A DNA stretch of 64,000 nucleotides from DATBLE01 sp963775695 (GTDB lineage Bacteria > Actinomycetota > Thermoleophilia > Gaiellales > Gaiellaceae): contig CAVZJU010000012.1 of NCBI GenBank assembly GCA_963775695.1, forward strand, positions 62,001 through 126,000, read 5' to 3'. How positions within the stretch are numbered: position 1 is the first letter of the stretch; the number at the start of each line of letters is the position of its first letter. Positions 14,480 through 23,136 of this stretch are shown here, piece by piece. Below the pieces are notes generated by a model, which did not search any database, had not been told where the DNA came from, and saw nothing but the letters and a program-made list of their open reading frames with translations. The translations under genes and the position numbers were made by a program.

Positions 14480-16875
14480 GAGCGGGCGAGCTCCCAGAGC
14501 CGCGCGGGTGTCAGCGGCAGGTGTGAAGGCTTCAGGCCCAGCGGGCGCAGCGCGTCGGCGACCGCGTTCGTGACCGCCGCCGGCGCCGTCTCGGAGGACG
14601 ATTCGCCGCAGCCCTTCGCGCCGACGGGCGTGAACGGCGACGGCGTCTCGACATGCGCGGTCGCGATCCGCGGCGCCTCGGCGGCGGTCAGGCAGCGGTA
14701 GTCGGCGAACGTGCCGGTCAGGAACTGGCCGTCCTCGTCCCAGCGGAACTCCTCCAGCAGCGCACCGCCGAGCCCGTGCAGCGCCGAGCCGTAGGTCTGC
14801 CCTTCGACCAGCTTCGGGTTGATGATCGTGCCGGCGTCGTTCGCCGATGCGTACCCGATGATCGTCACGCCCCAGGTCACCGGGTCGACCTCGACCGCGA
14901 CCACCTCGGCGACGAACCCGTACGCGTGCGAGGAGTTGATCCGGTCGTCGTCGGTCGGCGGCGCCGACGTCGGCACGTGGAAGACCTCCGACGCCTGGAT
15001 CCCGGCGCTCATCCCCTCCGGCAGGCCGTGCGGGTCCCAGTGGGCGACGCCGGCGACCCGGCGCAGCGAGACACTCCGGTCGGGTGATCCCTTCACACGC
15101 ACCTGGCCGTCGACGAGCTCCAGGTCGTCGGCCGAGGCCTCGAGCAGGCTCGCGCCGATCTCGAGGACCTGGTCCCTGACCACACCCGCCGCCTGCCGCA
15201 CCGCCCCGGCCGCGATCCCCGCGAAGCGGCTGGAGTACGAGCCCGACGACACCGACCAGACCGAGGTGTGGCTGTCGAAAGCGTCGACGGTCGCGACGTC
15301 GTCGGGCGTCAGCCCGAGCTCGTCGGCGACCACCTGCGCGACCGCCGTCTCGTGCCCCTGGCCCTGGGGCGCGGTGCCCATGGTGACCACGACCTTGCCG
15401 CTCGAACTCACCCGCACCTGCGCCCAGTCGGCGGCACCCGACTTCGGGTTGTAGCCCGGCGCCTGCCGCACCTCCGGCGGAAGCGCGACGGTGATGTAGC
15501 CCATGTTCGAGATCGAGGGGTCGACGGCGAGGCCGATCCCGATGCCGACCAGCCGCCCCTCGGACCGCGCTTCTTCCTGCATCGCCCGCAACTCGGGGTA
15601 GCCGGCGGTCTCGAGCGCGAGCTCGAGCACACGCGGGTAGTCGCCGCTGTCGTAGACGCCACCGGTCGGCGTCTCGTACGGGAACGCGTGCGCCGGGATC
15701 AGGTTGCGCCGTCTGATCTCGGCCGGGTCGAGACCGAGCCGCAGCGCCGCCTCGTCGAGCGTCCGCTCGGTCTCGAGATAGACCTGCTGGCAGCCGTAGC
15801 CGCGGTTCGGTCCGGTCGGCACCTTGTTCGAGACGACGTCGACGAGGTGGAGCTCGACGTTGCGGACGCGGTACGGCCCGACGTAGTTTCCCAGCGGGCG
15901 GTACGTCGTCGCCGGCTCGGGTGCCCGGACGTAGGCGCCCAGGTTGTCGACCACGCTGGCACGCAGGCCGATGATCTCGCCGTCCTCCGTCAGCGCCAGC
16001 TCGCGCGTGCCCAGCCGGTCGGGCTGGTGGCTGGACGCGATCAGGTGCTCCGCGCGGTCCTCGATCCACTTCACCGGCCGGCCTACCCGCATCGCCAGCA
16101 GCCCGACGACGGTCATGTACGGGAAGAGCGACGACTTGATCCCGAAGCTGCCGCCGATGTCCTTCGGGACGATCACCCGCAGCCTCTCCTCGGGCATCCG
16201 CAGCGAGCGCGCCAGCACGGGTAGCAGCGTCATCGGGCCCATGAAGTTCGCCCACATGGTCAGAAGGCCGGACGCGGGCTCGAAGTCGGCGACGACGCCG
16301 TAGGTCTCGATCGGCGTCGAGCTGTAGCGCTCCCAGCGGAGCGTCTCGGTGACGACGAGGTCGGCCCGGGCGAACGCTGCGTCGGGGTCTCCGTACCGAA
16401 GCGTGCGGTCGACCACGACGTTCGAGCCGACCTGCTCGTGAAGGAGCGGCTTCGTCGCGTCGAGCGCGTCCTCGACGGTCACCACGGCGTCGAGCGGCTC
16501 GTAGTCGACCGCGACGAGCTCGGCAGCGTCCTCGGCGAGGTACCGCGACTCGGCTGCGACCACGGCGACCGGCTCGCCCGCGTAGCGGGCACGGTCGACC
16601 GCCATGGCGTAGAACGCCAGCCGGTGGGTGATCCCGGCCGCAAACGGGTCTGTCAGGTCCGGGAGCTCGGTGCCGGACAGACCGGCCGCGACACCGGGCG
16701 AAGCGAGCGCCTCGGCCAGGTCGACCGAGCGGATCCGGGCATGCGCCCACGGCGACCGCGCGAAGGCGACGTGCAGCGGGTTGGCGACCGGGACGTCGTC
16801 CACGAACTGCCCGCGGCCGGTGAGCAGCGGAAGGTCCTCGCGGCGGAAGATCGACTGGCCGACCCAGCGACTCAT
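14476..16875 (-). CDS. Molybdenum hydroxylase large subunit (xanthine dehydrogenase family, substrate unknown)
   Basis: A 799-residue molybdopterin-cytosine-dinucleotide-type subunit. The N-terminal hammerhead domain begins MSRWVGQSIFRREDLPLLTGRGQFVDD; the later domains carry the cofactor loops. The catalytic Glu lies in VGAKGCGESSSETAPA near the C-terminus. The loop that defines CO dehydrogenase (AYxCSFR in form I, AYRGAGR in form II) reads PNRGYGCQQVYLE here, so this is not a CO dehydrogenase by that criterion; hydroxylation of an N-heterocycle or aldehyde is more likely. The ATG at 16873-16875 overlaps the hyuB stop; an in-frame ATG 18 nt upstream is less likely. Direct coupling to hyuAB suggests a linked substrate. 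Confidence 0.9.
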   Translation of the reverse strand: MSRWVGQSIFRREDLPLLTGRGQFVDDVPVANPLHVAFARSPWAHARIRSVDLAEALASPGVAAGLSGTELPDLTDPFAAGITHRLAFYAMAVDRARYAGEPVAVVAAESRYLAEDAAELVAVDYEPLDAVVTVEDALDATKPLLHEQVGSNVVVDRTLRYGDPDAAFARADLVVTETLRWERYSSTPIETYGVVADFEPASGLLTMWANFMGPMTLLPVLARSLRMPEERLRVIVPKDIGGSFGIKSSLFPYMTVVGLLAMRVGRPVKWIEDRAEHLIASSHQPDRLGTRELALTEDGEIIGLRASVVDNLGAYVRAPEPATTYRPLGNYVGPYRVRNVELHLVDVVSNKVPTGPNRGYGCQQVYLETERTLDEAALRLGLDPAEIRRRNLIPAHAFPYETPTGGVYDSGDYPRVLELALETAGYPELRAMQEEARSEGRLVGIGIGLAVDPSISNMGYITVALPPEVRQAPGYNPKSGAADWAQVRVSSSGKVVVTMGTAPQGQGHETAVAQVVADELGLTPDDVATVDAFDSHTSVWSVSSGSYSSRFAGIAAGAVRQAAGVVRDQVLEIGASLLEASADDLELVDGQVRVKGSPDRSVSLRRVAGVAHWDPHGLPEGMSAGIQASEVFHVPTSAPPTDDDRINSSHAYGFVAEVVAVEVDPVTWGVTIIGYASANDAGTIINPKLVEGQTYGSALHGLGGALLEEFRWDEDGQFLTGTFADYRCLTAAEAPRIATAHVETPSPFTPVGAKGCGESSSETAPAAVTNAVADALRPLGLKPSHLPLTPARLWELARS

Positions 16876-18377
16876 TGCTCGATTCTTCCCCACCCGCCGC
16901 CTCCCGGCGTCTCGACCGTGACCACGTCGCCGGGCTCGAGCCGGCGCGTCGCCTTCGGCGGCAGCTCGTTGCCGTTCAGGAGGTTCCGACCGGGCCGGCC
17001 GGGGTCGCCGCCGTTCAGGCCCAGCGGCGCGTGCCGGCGCCGGTCGGTCAGCAGCGACAGCGTCGCCGGCTCGAGCACGCGGATCTCGCGGACCAGCCCG
17101 TCGCCGCCGCGGTGCCGTCCATCGCCGCCCGAGCCAAGGAGCAGCTCGTAGCGCTCGACGCGCAGCGGCAGTTCGAGCTCGAGAGCCTCGATGGGCGTGT
17201 TCAGCGTGTTCGACATGCCGACGTGGACGCCGGAGGGGCCGTCACCCCGGCCGGACGCGCCCTGGCCGCCGCCGAGTGTCTCGTAGTACGTCCAGCTCGA
17301 GCTCCCGATGACGACGTTGTTCATCGTCCCCTGCCCCTGGGCGGGGACGTCCGCAGCCTGCGCGAGCGCGAGCAGAACGGTGTCGGCGATCCGCTGGCTG
17401 GTCTCGACGTTCCCGGCCACGACCGCGGAAGGCGCGCGGGCGTCGACCAGGCAGCCTGCGGGCGCGCGGATCTCGACGGCGGCAAAGAGCCCCGCGTTGA
17501 CCGGGACGTCGGCGCCGAGAGCGACCTTCACCGCGAACGTGCAGGCCGAGCGCGTGACCGCGAACGGTGCGTTCACGTTCCCACCTGCAGCCGGCGCCGT
17601 GCCCTCGAAGTCGATCTCGATCGAGTCGCCGGCGATCGCGACCGCGACGCGGATCGGCAGGTCGTCCTCGCTGACGCCGTCGCCTTCGACCTCTCCCTCC
17701 GCCTCGTAGCGGCCGTCGGGCAGGCGGTGGATCGCTTCGCGGGCACGCCGTCCCGCGTAGCCGATCACCTCGTCGAACGCGGCGAGCACCGTCTCGCGCC
17801 CGTGGCGGGCCGCGAGCTCGGCCAACCGCTCTTCCCCGAGGCGGTTGGCGGCGGCCTGCGCCGCCAGGTCGGCCCGGCGGATCTCCGGCGTCCGAACGTT
17901 GGCAAGGATCACGCGCCGGACGTCCTCGTCGAGGCGGACGGGCGGAATGACCAGGCCCTCCTGCCAGATCGAGGTCGAGCCCGCAGGCATCGAACCGGGC
18001 ACGATCCCGCCTACATCGGAGTGGTGGGCCCGCGTACAGACGTAACCGACGATCCCGCCGTCGAGCGCGAGCGGGGAGACGAGCGTGATGTCCGGCAGGT
18101 GCGAGCCTCCGGCGAAGGGATCGTTGAGGACGTACACCTCGTCCGGCTCCGGCCCGAGGCCGATCACGGCGCCGACCGACTCGGGCATCGCCCCGAGATG
18201 GACCGGGATGTGCTCCGCCTGCGCGACCATGCGTCCCTCTGCGTCGAAGAGCGCGGCCGAGCAGTCCCGCCGCTCCTTGATGTTCGAGGAGGACGCGCTG
18301 CGGACGAGGACCGTGCCCATCTCCTCGGCGATCCCGGCGAGGGCGGCGCTCATCACCGAGAGTGTCACCGGGTCCAC
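16872..18377 (-). CDS. hyuB: Hydantoinase B/oxoprolinase family protein
   Basis: A 501-residue subunit that pairs with HyuA to open a five-membered lactam ring (N-methylhydantoin, hydantoin or 5-oxoproline) with ATP. Signatures are SNIKERRDCSAALFDAEGRM, HIPVHLGAMPESV, NDPFAGGSHLPDITL, ARAHHSDVGGIVPGSMP-like text near residue 125, and the late YETLGGGQGASGRGDGPSGV followed by MSNTLNTPIEALE. The GTG at 18375-18377 lies inside the 3' end of hyuA (13-nt overlap). The C-terminus ends in the family motif VETPGGGGWG. Acetone carboxylase-type relatives share the fold, but no third subunit is present. Confidence 0.92.
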   Translation of the reverse strand: MDPVTLSVMSAALAGIAEEMGTVLVRSASSSNIKERRDCSAALFDAEGRMVAQAEHIPVHLGAMPESVGAVIGLGPEPDEVYVLNDPFAGGSHLPDITLVSPLALDGGIVGYVCTRAHHSDVGGIVPGSMPAGSTSIWQEGLVIPPVRLDEDVRRVILANVRTPEIRRADLAAQAAANRLGEERLAELAARHGRETVLAAFDEVIGYAGRRAREAIHRLPDGRYEAEGEVEGDGVSEDDLPIRVAVAIAGDSIEIDFEGTAPAAGGNVNAPFAVTRSACTFAVKVALGADVPVNAGLFAAVEIRAPAGCLVDARAPSAVVAGNVETSQRIADTVLLALAQAADVPAQGQGTMNNVVIGSSSWTYYETLGGGQGASGRGDGPSGVHVGMSNTLNTPIEALELELPLRVERYELLLGSGGDGRHRGGDGLVREIRVLEPATLSLLTDRRRHAPLGLNGGDPGRPGRNLLNGNELPPKATRRLEPGDVVTVETPGGGGWGRIEQ

Positions 18378-20308
18378 GATCGCTCCAGGACGAGCGTCCC
18401 GGCGGCGTCGGGCTCTCCCGACCAGCCGGGCCGTACGAGACACGTCGAACCGGGCAGCTCCACGATCGCCGGGCCCGAGATGGGCGAGCCGGGCTCGTGG
18501 ACGGGAAGGTCGAGCCACCCGCCGTCGAGATGCGCGTGACGGCTGGAGGGCGGTCTCGACGGTGCCCGGCACGGCAGGGAAGGGCGCTGACGCCGGAGGA
18601 TCGCAACCAGCCGGCGCGTGACGATCTCAGGCCCGGCGTCGGGCCGGAACCCGTAGCGGCGCTCGTGCTCTTCGGTCAGCTTCGACTCCCAATCCTCGGC
18701 GGCGACGGTCAGCTCGTGAGATTGCCCCCCGTAGCGGGCGTCGACGAACCGCAGCGTGACCGCCCCCGGCAGGTCCCGCGCGGCCCGAGCCTCCATCTCC
18801 TGGAACGAGGCGCCGACGTAGTCGCGCCGGAGATCGGCCGCCGCGAGCCCCAGCGCGCTGAGCATTCCCGAGGCCAGCGGAACGAGGACGCGCTCCATCC
18901 CCAGCTCCTCGGCCAGGGCGCAGGCGTGCAGGGGCCCGGCGCCGCCGAAGGCGACCAGCGCCAGCCCGCGCGGATCGATCCCGCGCTCGACGCTGACCAC
19001 GCGGAGCGCCCGAGCCATCTCGGCCTCGACGACCCGAACGACCCCGGCGGCGGCCTCGGTGGCCCTTCCGGCCGCGTCCGAGCTCGTGGCGTTCGACACC
19101 CAGTCTCTGAGACCAGGGTTGAAACGTTTGTGTGACGACTCGTCCACAGGTAGACGCGCCAGCGCTTCTTCGGCCAGGGCCCGGTCGAGCCTCACCTCGC
19201 CGCCGAGGACGGCCCCGTCGGCCAGGTACCCGAGGAGGAGATTCGCATCGGTGACCGTCGCCGCCTCGCCGCCCAGGCCGTAGCAGGCGGGGCCGGGACG
19301 CGCTCCCGCGGAACGGGGCCCGACCCGCAGCGCGCCGCCGTCGTCGAGCCACGCGATCGAGCCGCCGCCGGCGCCGATCGTGTGCACGTCGACCATCGGG
19401 AACCGGATCGGGACGCCCGCGACCACCGACTCGGCCGTGACCTGCGCCTCTCCCCCGAGGACGGTCGCGACGTCGGTGCTCGTCCCGCCCATGTCGAAGG
19501 TGAGTACGTCCTCGAAACCGCCGGCGCCCGCGACGAACGCCGCTCCGACGACTCCCGCCGCCGGCCCCGAGAGGACGCACGAAGCCGGCCGGGCGGCCGC
19601 CGAGGCCGCGTCGGCCACCCCGCCCGAGGACTGCATGACGAGCGGCCGCGGCTCGATCTCCTCCAGGTACGCCGACAGCACGGGCGCCAGGTATGCGTTC
19701 GCCACGGTGGTCGAGCAGCGCTCGTACTCCCGGAACTCGGGCAGCAGCTCGGACGAGAGCGAAACGCGCACGGCCGGCAGGGCGGCGCGCAGCGCGTCGC
19801 CGACCGCCCGCTCGTGCTCCGGGCGCAGGAACGAGAACAGCAGGCAGACCGCGACCGCCTCGACCTCCGCGGCGGCGACGGCCACGACGGCCGCCTGCAG
19901 CGACGCGTCGTCGAGCGGGACGACGACGCCATCTGGCCCCATCCGTTCTCGCACGGTGAAACGCAGCTGGCGCGGTACGAGCGGAGCGGGCTTGTGCACG
20001 GTCAGGTCGTAGAGGGACGCCCGGTCCTGCCGGGCGATCTCGATCACGTCGCGGAAGCCCTCGGTCGTGACGAGCGCCGTCCGGGCGCCGCGGCGCTCGA
20101 GCAACGCGTTCGTCGCCACGGTCGTCCCGTGCGCGAGCACGCCCACCGCGCCCGCCTCGACGCCCGCCGCCGCCAGCGCCGCCGAGATCCCGCGGGCCTC
20201 TGCGCCCGGGACGGACGGCACCTTCGCAGTGACGAGCTCGCCGTCGACGGCCGCCACGAGGTCGGTGAAGGTGCCGCCGACGTCGACCCCGACACTGATG
20301 CCTTCCAT
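18365..20308 (-). CDS. hyuA: Hydantoinase A/oxoprolinase family protein, carrying a repeat-derived in-frame insertion
   Basis: A 647-residue ATPase-fold subunit. The N-terminal actin-like phosphate loop SVGVDVGGTFTDLVAAVDG is followed by HGTTVATNALLERRGARTAL, TFDMGGTSTDVATV (second phosphate motif) and VERGIDPRGLALVAFGGAGP with HACALAEELG. With HyuB it should hydrolyse a cyclic ureide or oxoproline using ATP. Residues 387-410 (19081-19150) are encoded by a copy of the interspersed repeat also found at 5491-5563 and interrupt the usual helix before the EAAAGVVRVVEAEMARAL segment; the frame stays open, so the protein may still fold. The ATG is 36 nt from the divergent fhs start. Confidence 0.92.
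   Translation of the reverse strand: MEGISVGVDVGGTFTDLVAAVDGELVTAKVPSVPGAEARGISAALAAAGVEAGAVGVLAHGTTVATNALLERRGARTALVTTEGFRDVIEIARQDRASLYDLTVHKPAPLVPRQLRFTVRERMGPDGVVVPLDDASLQAAVVAVAAAEVEAVAVCLLFSFLRPEHERAVGDALRAALPAVRVSLSSELLPEFREYERCSTTVANAYLAPVLSAYLEEIEPRPLVMQSSGGVADAASAAARPASCVLSGPAAGVVGAAFVAGAGGFEDVLTFDMGGTSTDVATVLGGEAQVTAESVVAGVPIRFPMVDVHTIGAGGGSIAWLDDGGALRVGPRSAGARPGPACYGLGGEAATVTDANLLLGYLADGAVLGGEVRLDRALAEEALARLPVDESSHKRFNPGLRDWVSNATSSDAAGRATEAAAGVVRVVEAEMARALRVVSVERGIDPRGLALVAFGGAGPLHACALAEELGMERVLVPLASGMLSALGLAAADLRRDYVGASFQEMEARAARDLPGAVTLRFVDARYGGQSHELTVAAEDWESKLTEEHERRYGFRPDAGPEIVTRRLVAILRRQRPSLPCRAPSRPPSSRHAHLDGGWLDLPVHEPGSPISGPAIVELPGSTCLVRPGWSGEPDAAGTLVLERSWTR
19081..19150 (-). 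repeat. Interspersed ~70-bp repeat, copy B (inside hyuA, in frame)
   Basis: On the minus strand this stretch matches copy A at 5491-5560 with about seven differences and one extra G, sharing GTCACACAAACGTTTCAACC exactly. In hyuA it is read as PVDESSHKRFNPGLRDWVSN plus four more residues, with no stop codon. The core palindromes AAACGTTT and GTCTCAGAGAC are kept. There are no transposase genes nearby, so it resembles a non-autonomous palindromic element. Confidence 0.78.
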
Positions 20309-20344
20309 CACGCCATCTTCCCGAGGATAGGCTTGCGACGGCAA

Positions 20345-22015
20345 ATGGCCACCACCAAGATGCCCTCCAGCCTCGAGATCGCCCAGCAGGCGACGCTGCG
20401 GCCGATCGCCGAGCTCGCCGCGGAGATCGGCCTCGAGGACGACGAGGTCGAGCTCTACGGCCGCTACAAGGCCAAGGTCGACCTGTCGGTGCTCGACCGC
20501 CTGCGCGACCGGCCGGACGCGAGGCTGATCGGCGTCACCGCGATCACGCCGACGAAGGCGGGCGAGGGCAAGACGACGACAGCGGTCGGCCTCACGCAAG
20601 GCCTCGGCGCGATCGGCAAGAGCCCGGTGCTCTGCCTGCGGGAGGCGTCGCTCGGGCCGGTCTTCGGGATCAAGGGCGGCGCCGCCGGCGGCGGCTACTC
20701 GCAGGTCGTCCCGATGGAGGATCTCAACCTCCACTTCACCGGCGACATCCACGCCATCGGCGCGGCGAACAACCTGCTCTCGGCGATGCTCGAGGCGCAC
20801 ATCCTGCACGGCAACCAGCTCGGCGTCGACCCGCTCACCGTCAGCTGGCGGCGTTGCCTGGACATGAACGACCGCGCTCTGCGCAACGTCGTGCTAGGCC
20901 TCGGCGGCCGCGCCAACGGCTACGTCCGCGAGACCGGCTTCGACATCACCGCCGCCTCGGAGGTGATGGCGATCACCGCCGTCGCGCGCGACCTCTTCGA
21001 CCTGCGCAAGCGGCTCGGCGCGATCACGGTCGCGTACACCTGGGAGGGCGAGCCGGTCACGACCGAGCAGCTCAAGGCGGCCGGCGCGATGACCGTCCTG
21101 CTCAAGGACGCGATCAAGCCCAACCTCGTGCAGACGCTCGAGGGCCAGCCCGCCTTCATCCACTGCGGCCCGTTCGCGAACATCGCGCACGGCAACTCGT
21201 CGCTGGTCGCCGACCTGGTCGGGCTCAAACTCGGCGACTACGTCGTCACCGAGTCGGGCTTCGGCGCCGACATGGGGATGGAGAAGTTCCTCGACATCGT
21301 CTGCCGCGTGGGCAACATCGCGCCGAGCGCGATCGTCCTGGTCGCCACCGTCCGCGCGCTGAAGCATCACGGCGACGACCCGGACGGCGGCGTCGCGGCG
21401 GTCGAGCACGGCGCCGCGAACCTCGCCCGCCACATCGGGATCGTCAAGGAGTTCGGCCTGAACGCGGTGGTCGCCGTCAACCGGATGCCCGGCGACACGG
21501 ACGACGAGATCGCCACCGTCCGCCGCCTCGCGCTCGAGCTCGGTGCGCATGCGGCGGCGGTCAACACGGCCTTCGAGGAAGGCGGCGCCGGCGCGAGCGA
21601 GATCGCGGAGGCGGTCGTCGACGCGGCCGAGAGGCCGAACACCTTCGAGCCCGTGTATGCGCTCGATGCGCCGATCGTGGACAAGATCGAGGCGATCGCA
21701 AAGCGCGTCTACGGGGCCGACGGCATCTATCTGCTGCCGGCGGCCGAGAACGACGTAAGGCGCTTCACCGAGCAGGGGCTCGAGAGCGTGCCGATCTGCA
21801 TGGCCAAGACGCACCTGTCCCTCTCGCATGATCCGACCGTCGCCGGCGCACCGACCGGGTTCACCGTGCCGGTGCGCGCGGTGCGGGCCTACACGGGCGC
21901 CGGCTGGCTGGTCGCGCTGTGCGGCGACATGCAGACGATGCCCGGCCTGTCGGCCACGCCGGCCGCGTTCAACGTCGACATCGACGAGAACGGCCGCACC
22001 GTTGGCCTCTTCTGA
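20345..22015 (+). CDS. fhs: Formate-tetrahydrofolate ligase
   Basis: A 556-residue enzyme that joins formate to tetrahydrofolate with ATP to give 10-formyl-THF. The ATP loop is ITPTKAGEGKTTTAVGLTQG; SLGPVFGIKGGAAGGGYSQV and HFTGDIHAIGAANNLLSA are highly characteristic, followed by NIAHGNSSLVADLVGLKL, ESGFGADMGMEKFLDI and the C-terminal MQTMPGLSATPAAFNVDID. Length is normal (about 557). The ATG follows TAGGCT by 11 nt. It diverges from hyuA and overlaps the cyclodeaminase-like gene, making a one-carbon unit that could assimilate formate released by the amide and formamide hydrolases encoded elsewhere in the window (inference). Confidence 0.96.
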   Translation: MATTKMPSSLEIAQQATLRPIAELAAEIGLEDDEVELYGRYKAKVDLSVLDRLRDRPDARLIGVTAITPTKAGEGKTTTAVGLTQGLGAIGKSPVLCLREASLGPVFGIKGGAAGGGYSQVVPMEDLNLHFTGDIHAIGAANNLLSAMLEAHILHGNQLGVDPLTVSWRRCLDMNDRALRNVVLGLGGRANGYVRETGFDITAASEVMAITAVARDLFDLRKRLGAITVAYTWEGEPVTTEQLKAAGAMTVLLKDAIKPNLVQTLEGQPAFIHCGPFANIAHGNSSLVADLVGLKLGDYVVTESGFGADMGMEKFLDIVCRVGNIAPSAIVLVATVRALKHHGDDPDGGVAAVEHGAANLARHIGIVKEFGLNAVVAVNRMPGDTDDEIATVRRLALELGAHAAAVNTAFEEGGAGASEIAEAVVDAAERPNTFEPVYALDAPIVDKIEAIAKRVYGADGIYLLPAAENDVRRFTEQGLESVPICMAKTHLSLSHDPTVAGAPTGFTVPVRAVRAYTGAGWLVALCGDMQTMPGLSATPAAFNVDIDENGRTVGLF

Positions 22016-22445
22016 GCCGCTCGCCGCCGGGCCCGCAATCGTCAGGGCGCTGGAGCTGGCCGCCGGCCTTGCGCTGCTGACGGCGCGCGTCGCCCGACGG
22101 GACGACCTGGCCGCGCGGGCGGAGGCGCTCGCGGCCGAGCTGGCGCCGCTCGCGGCGGAAGACGCCGACGCGTATCGCGCTTACCTGGCCACGCACTCCG
22201 ACGAGGCCCGCGCACGGACGATCGAGCTGCCGCTGCGGATGGCGGAGCTCGCCGCCGACGCCGCGGAGCTCGCGCTCGAGTCTGCGCAGACCACGGAGCG
22301 GGCGGTGAGCGGCGATGCCAAGGCGGGCGTCCTGCTCGCCGAGGCGGCTGCCCGCGCCGCCGCCTTGCTCGTCGAGGTGAACGGCGGCGGCGACGCGGCC
22401 GCGGCCGCTATCGGCCGCGCTGCTCGCGCAACTGCTCGGCTTTGA
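22002..22445 (+). CDS. Short cyclodeaminase/methenyl-THF cyclohydrolase-like (FTCD_C/FchA) protein
   Basis: A 147-residue, Ala-rich, all-helical protein starting with TTG inside the end of fhs (14-nt overlap). Helices with AIVRALELAAGLALLTARVA, LAAEDADAYRAYLATHS and LPLRMAELAADAAELALES match the helical pattern of formiminotransferase-cyclodeaminases/FchA, which interconvert methenyl- and formyl-THF. It is shorter than the family norm (about 200) and lacks the usual N-terminal PGGGS loop, so activity is uncertain. Position directly after fhs supports a one-carbon role. The 3' end overlaps the convergent HTH/Clp-N gene by 38 nt. Confidence 0.66.
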   Translation: MASSEPLAAGPAIVRALELAAGLALLTARVARRDDLAARAEALAAELAPLAAEDADAYRAYLATHSDEARARTIELPLRMAELAADAAELALESAQTTERAVSGDAKAGVLLAEAAARAAALLVEVNGGGDAAAAAIGRAARATARL

Positions 22446-23097
22446 CGCCGAGATCGCGGAGGACCTCCCCACCCACGCCGCGCGAGTCCGAGACCAGCGC
22501 GAGGAGGATGTCGTCCGGGCCGAACTGCTCACGCCCTGAATCGACCGCGTCGTTGAGGGCCGCCTCGAGGACGCGCTTCGCCCGCGGCGTGAAGGGCCGG
22601 GGCAGCCCGGCGATCCACTGCTCGTCCCCTTCGCCGGCCCGCTCGACGACCTGCGCGCGGGCGGCGTCGTAGGAGACGCCTTCGACCCCGCGCTTCGCGA
22701 GCGCGAGCATGAGGTGCTCGGTGCCGAGGTACGGATGCCTGAGCGAATCCGCCTCCTTTTGTGCCTCGACCATCACCTCGCGCGCGCCCTCGTCGAAGCG
22801 GGCGATGAAGTACTGCCGGTTGCGACCGCCCCGGTGGCGGCGGCCATGCTTCCACCCTCCGCGCATCCACGGCTGCGGCCCGGGGCCGCCGGCCGGCGGC
22901 CCGTCGACGATCTGGTGGACGCGCTGATGGGAGAGCTCGAGCGCGTCGGCGATCTCGCGGAGCGAGCCGCCGGCGGCGTGGAGCTTCTTGATCGCGTGGT
23001 GGTAGTCCACGCGCACGTGTGCTGTCTGGCTCTCGAGGTCGACGAGACGCTGCCGCGCCTCCTTTGCCTCGGCCAGGACTTGTTCGTCTAGTGTCAT
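22408..23097 (-). CDS. HTH plus Clp N-terminal domain protein (putative stress or proteostasis regulator)
   Basis: A 229-residue two-part protein. Residues about 1-65 form a basic helical region with HTH text SLREIADALELSHQRVHQIVDG. After a Gly/Pro/Arg-rich linker (about 66-92), residues 93-229 hold the double Clp-N repeat: FDEGAREVMVEAQKEADSLR, YLGTEHLMLALAKRGVEGV and, in the second repeat, FTPRAKRVLEAALNDAV with FGPDDILLALVSDSRGVGGEVL. Clp-N normally recruits substrates or arginine-phosphorylated clients to ClpC; no AAA ATPase domain follows. The likely role is a DNA-binding regulator sensing Clp clients (inference). Its promoter region is packed with inverted repeats, suggesting autoregulation. 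Confidence 0.78.
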   Translation of the reverse strand: MTLDEQVLAEAKEARQRLVDLESQTAHVRVDYHHAIKKLHAAGGSLREIADALELSHQRVHQIVDGPPAGGPGPQPWMRGGWKHGRRHRGGRNRQYFIARFDEGAREVMVEAQKEADSLRHPYLGTEHLMLALAKRGVEGVSYDAARAQVVERAGEGDEQWIAGLPRPFTPRAKRVLEAALNDAVDSGREQFGPDDILLALVSDSRGVGGEVLRDLGVKAEQLREQRGR

Positions 23098-23136
23098 AGA
23101 CAGTCTAGTCTACTAGACAGGTGTCTATCTGTCTAG
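23096..23136. promoter_or_regulatory. Nested inverted repeats upstream of the HTH/Clp-N gene
   Basis: Three overlapping inverted repeats lie just upstream of the ATG at 23097: TCTAGT-CT-ACTAGA (23104-23117), CTAGACAG/CTGTCTAG (23113-23120 and 23129-23136, 8-nt spacer) and ATAGACA/TGTCTAT (23096-23102 and 23122-23128). On the minus strand a TAGACT -10-like box lies about 9 nt before the ATG. This AT-richer patch looks like a multi-site operator for the HTH protein itself. It overlaps the stop codon of the upstream transporter gene. Confidence 0.6.

Noticed and set aside
13254..16875. Aerobic CO dehydrogenase (coxSML)
   Set aside because: The large subunit lacks AYxCSFR and AYRGAGR; its loop is PNRGYGCQQ, so I call only the wider molybdenum hydroxylase family.
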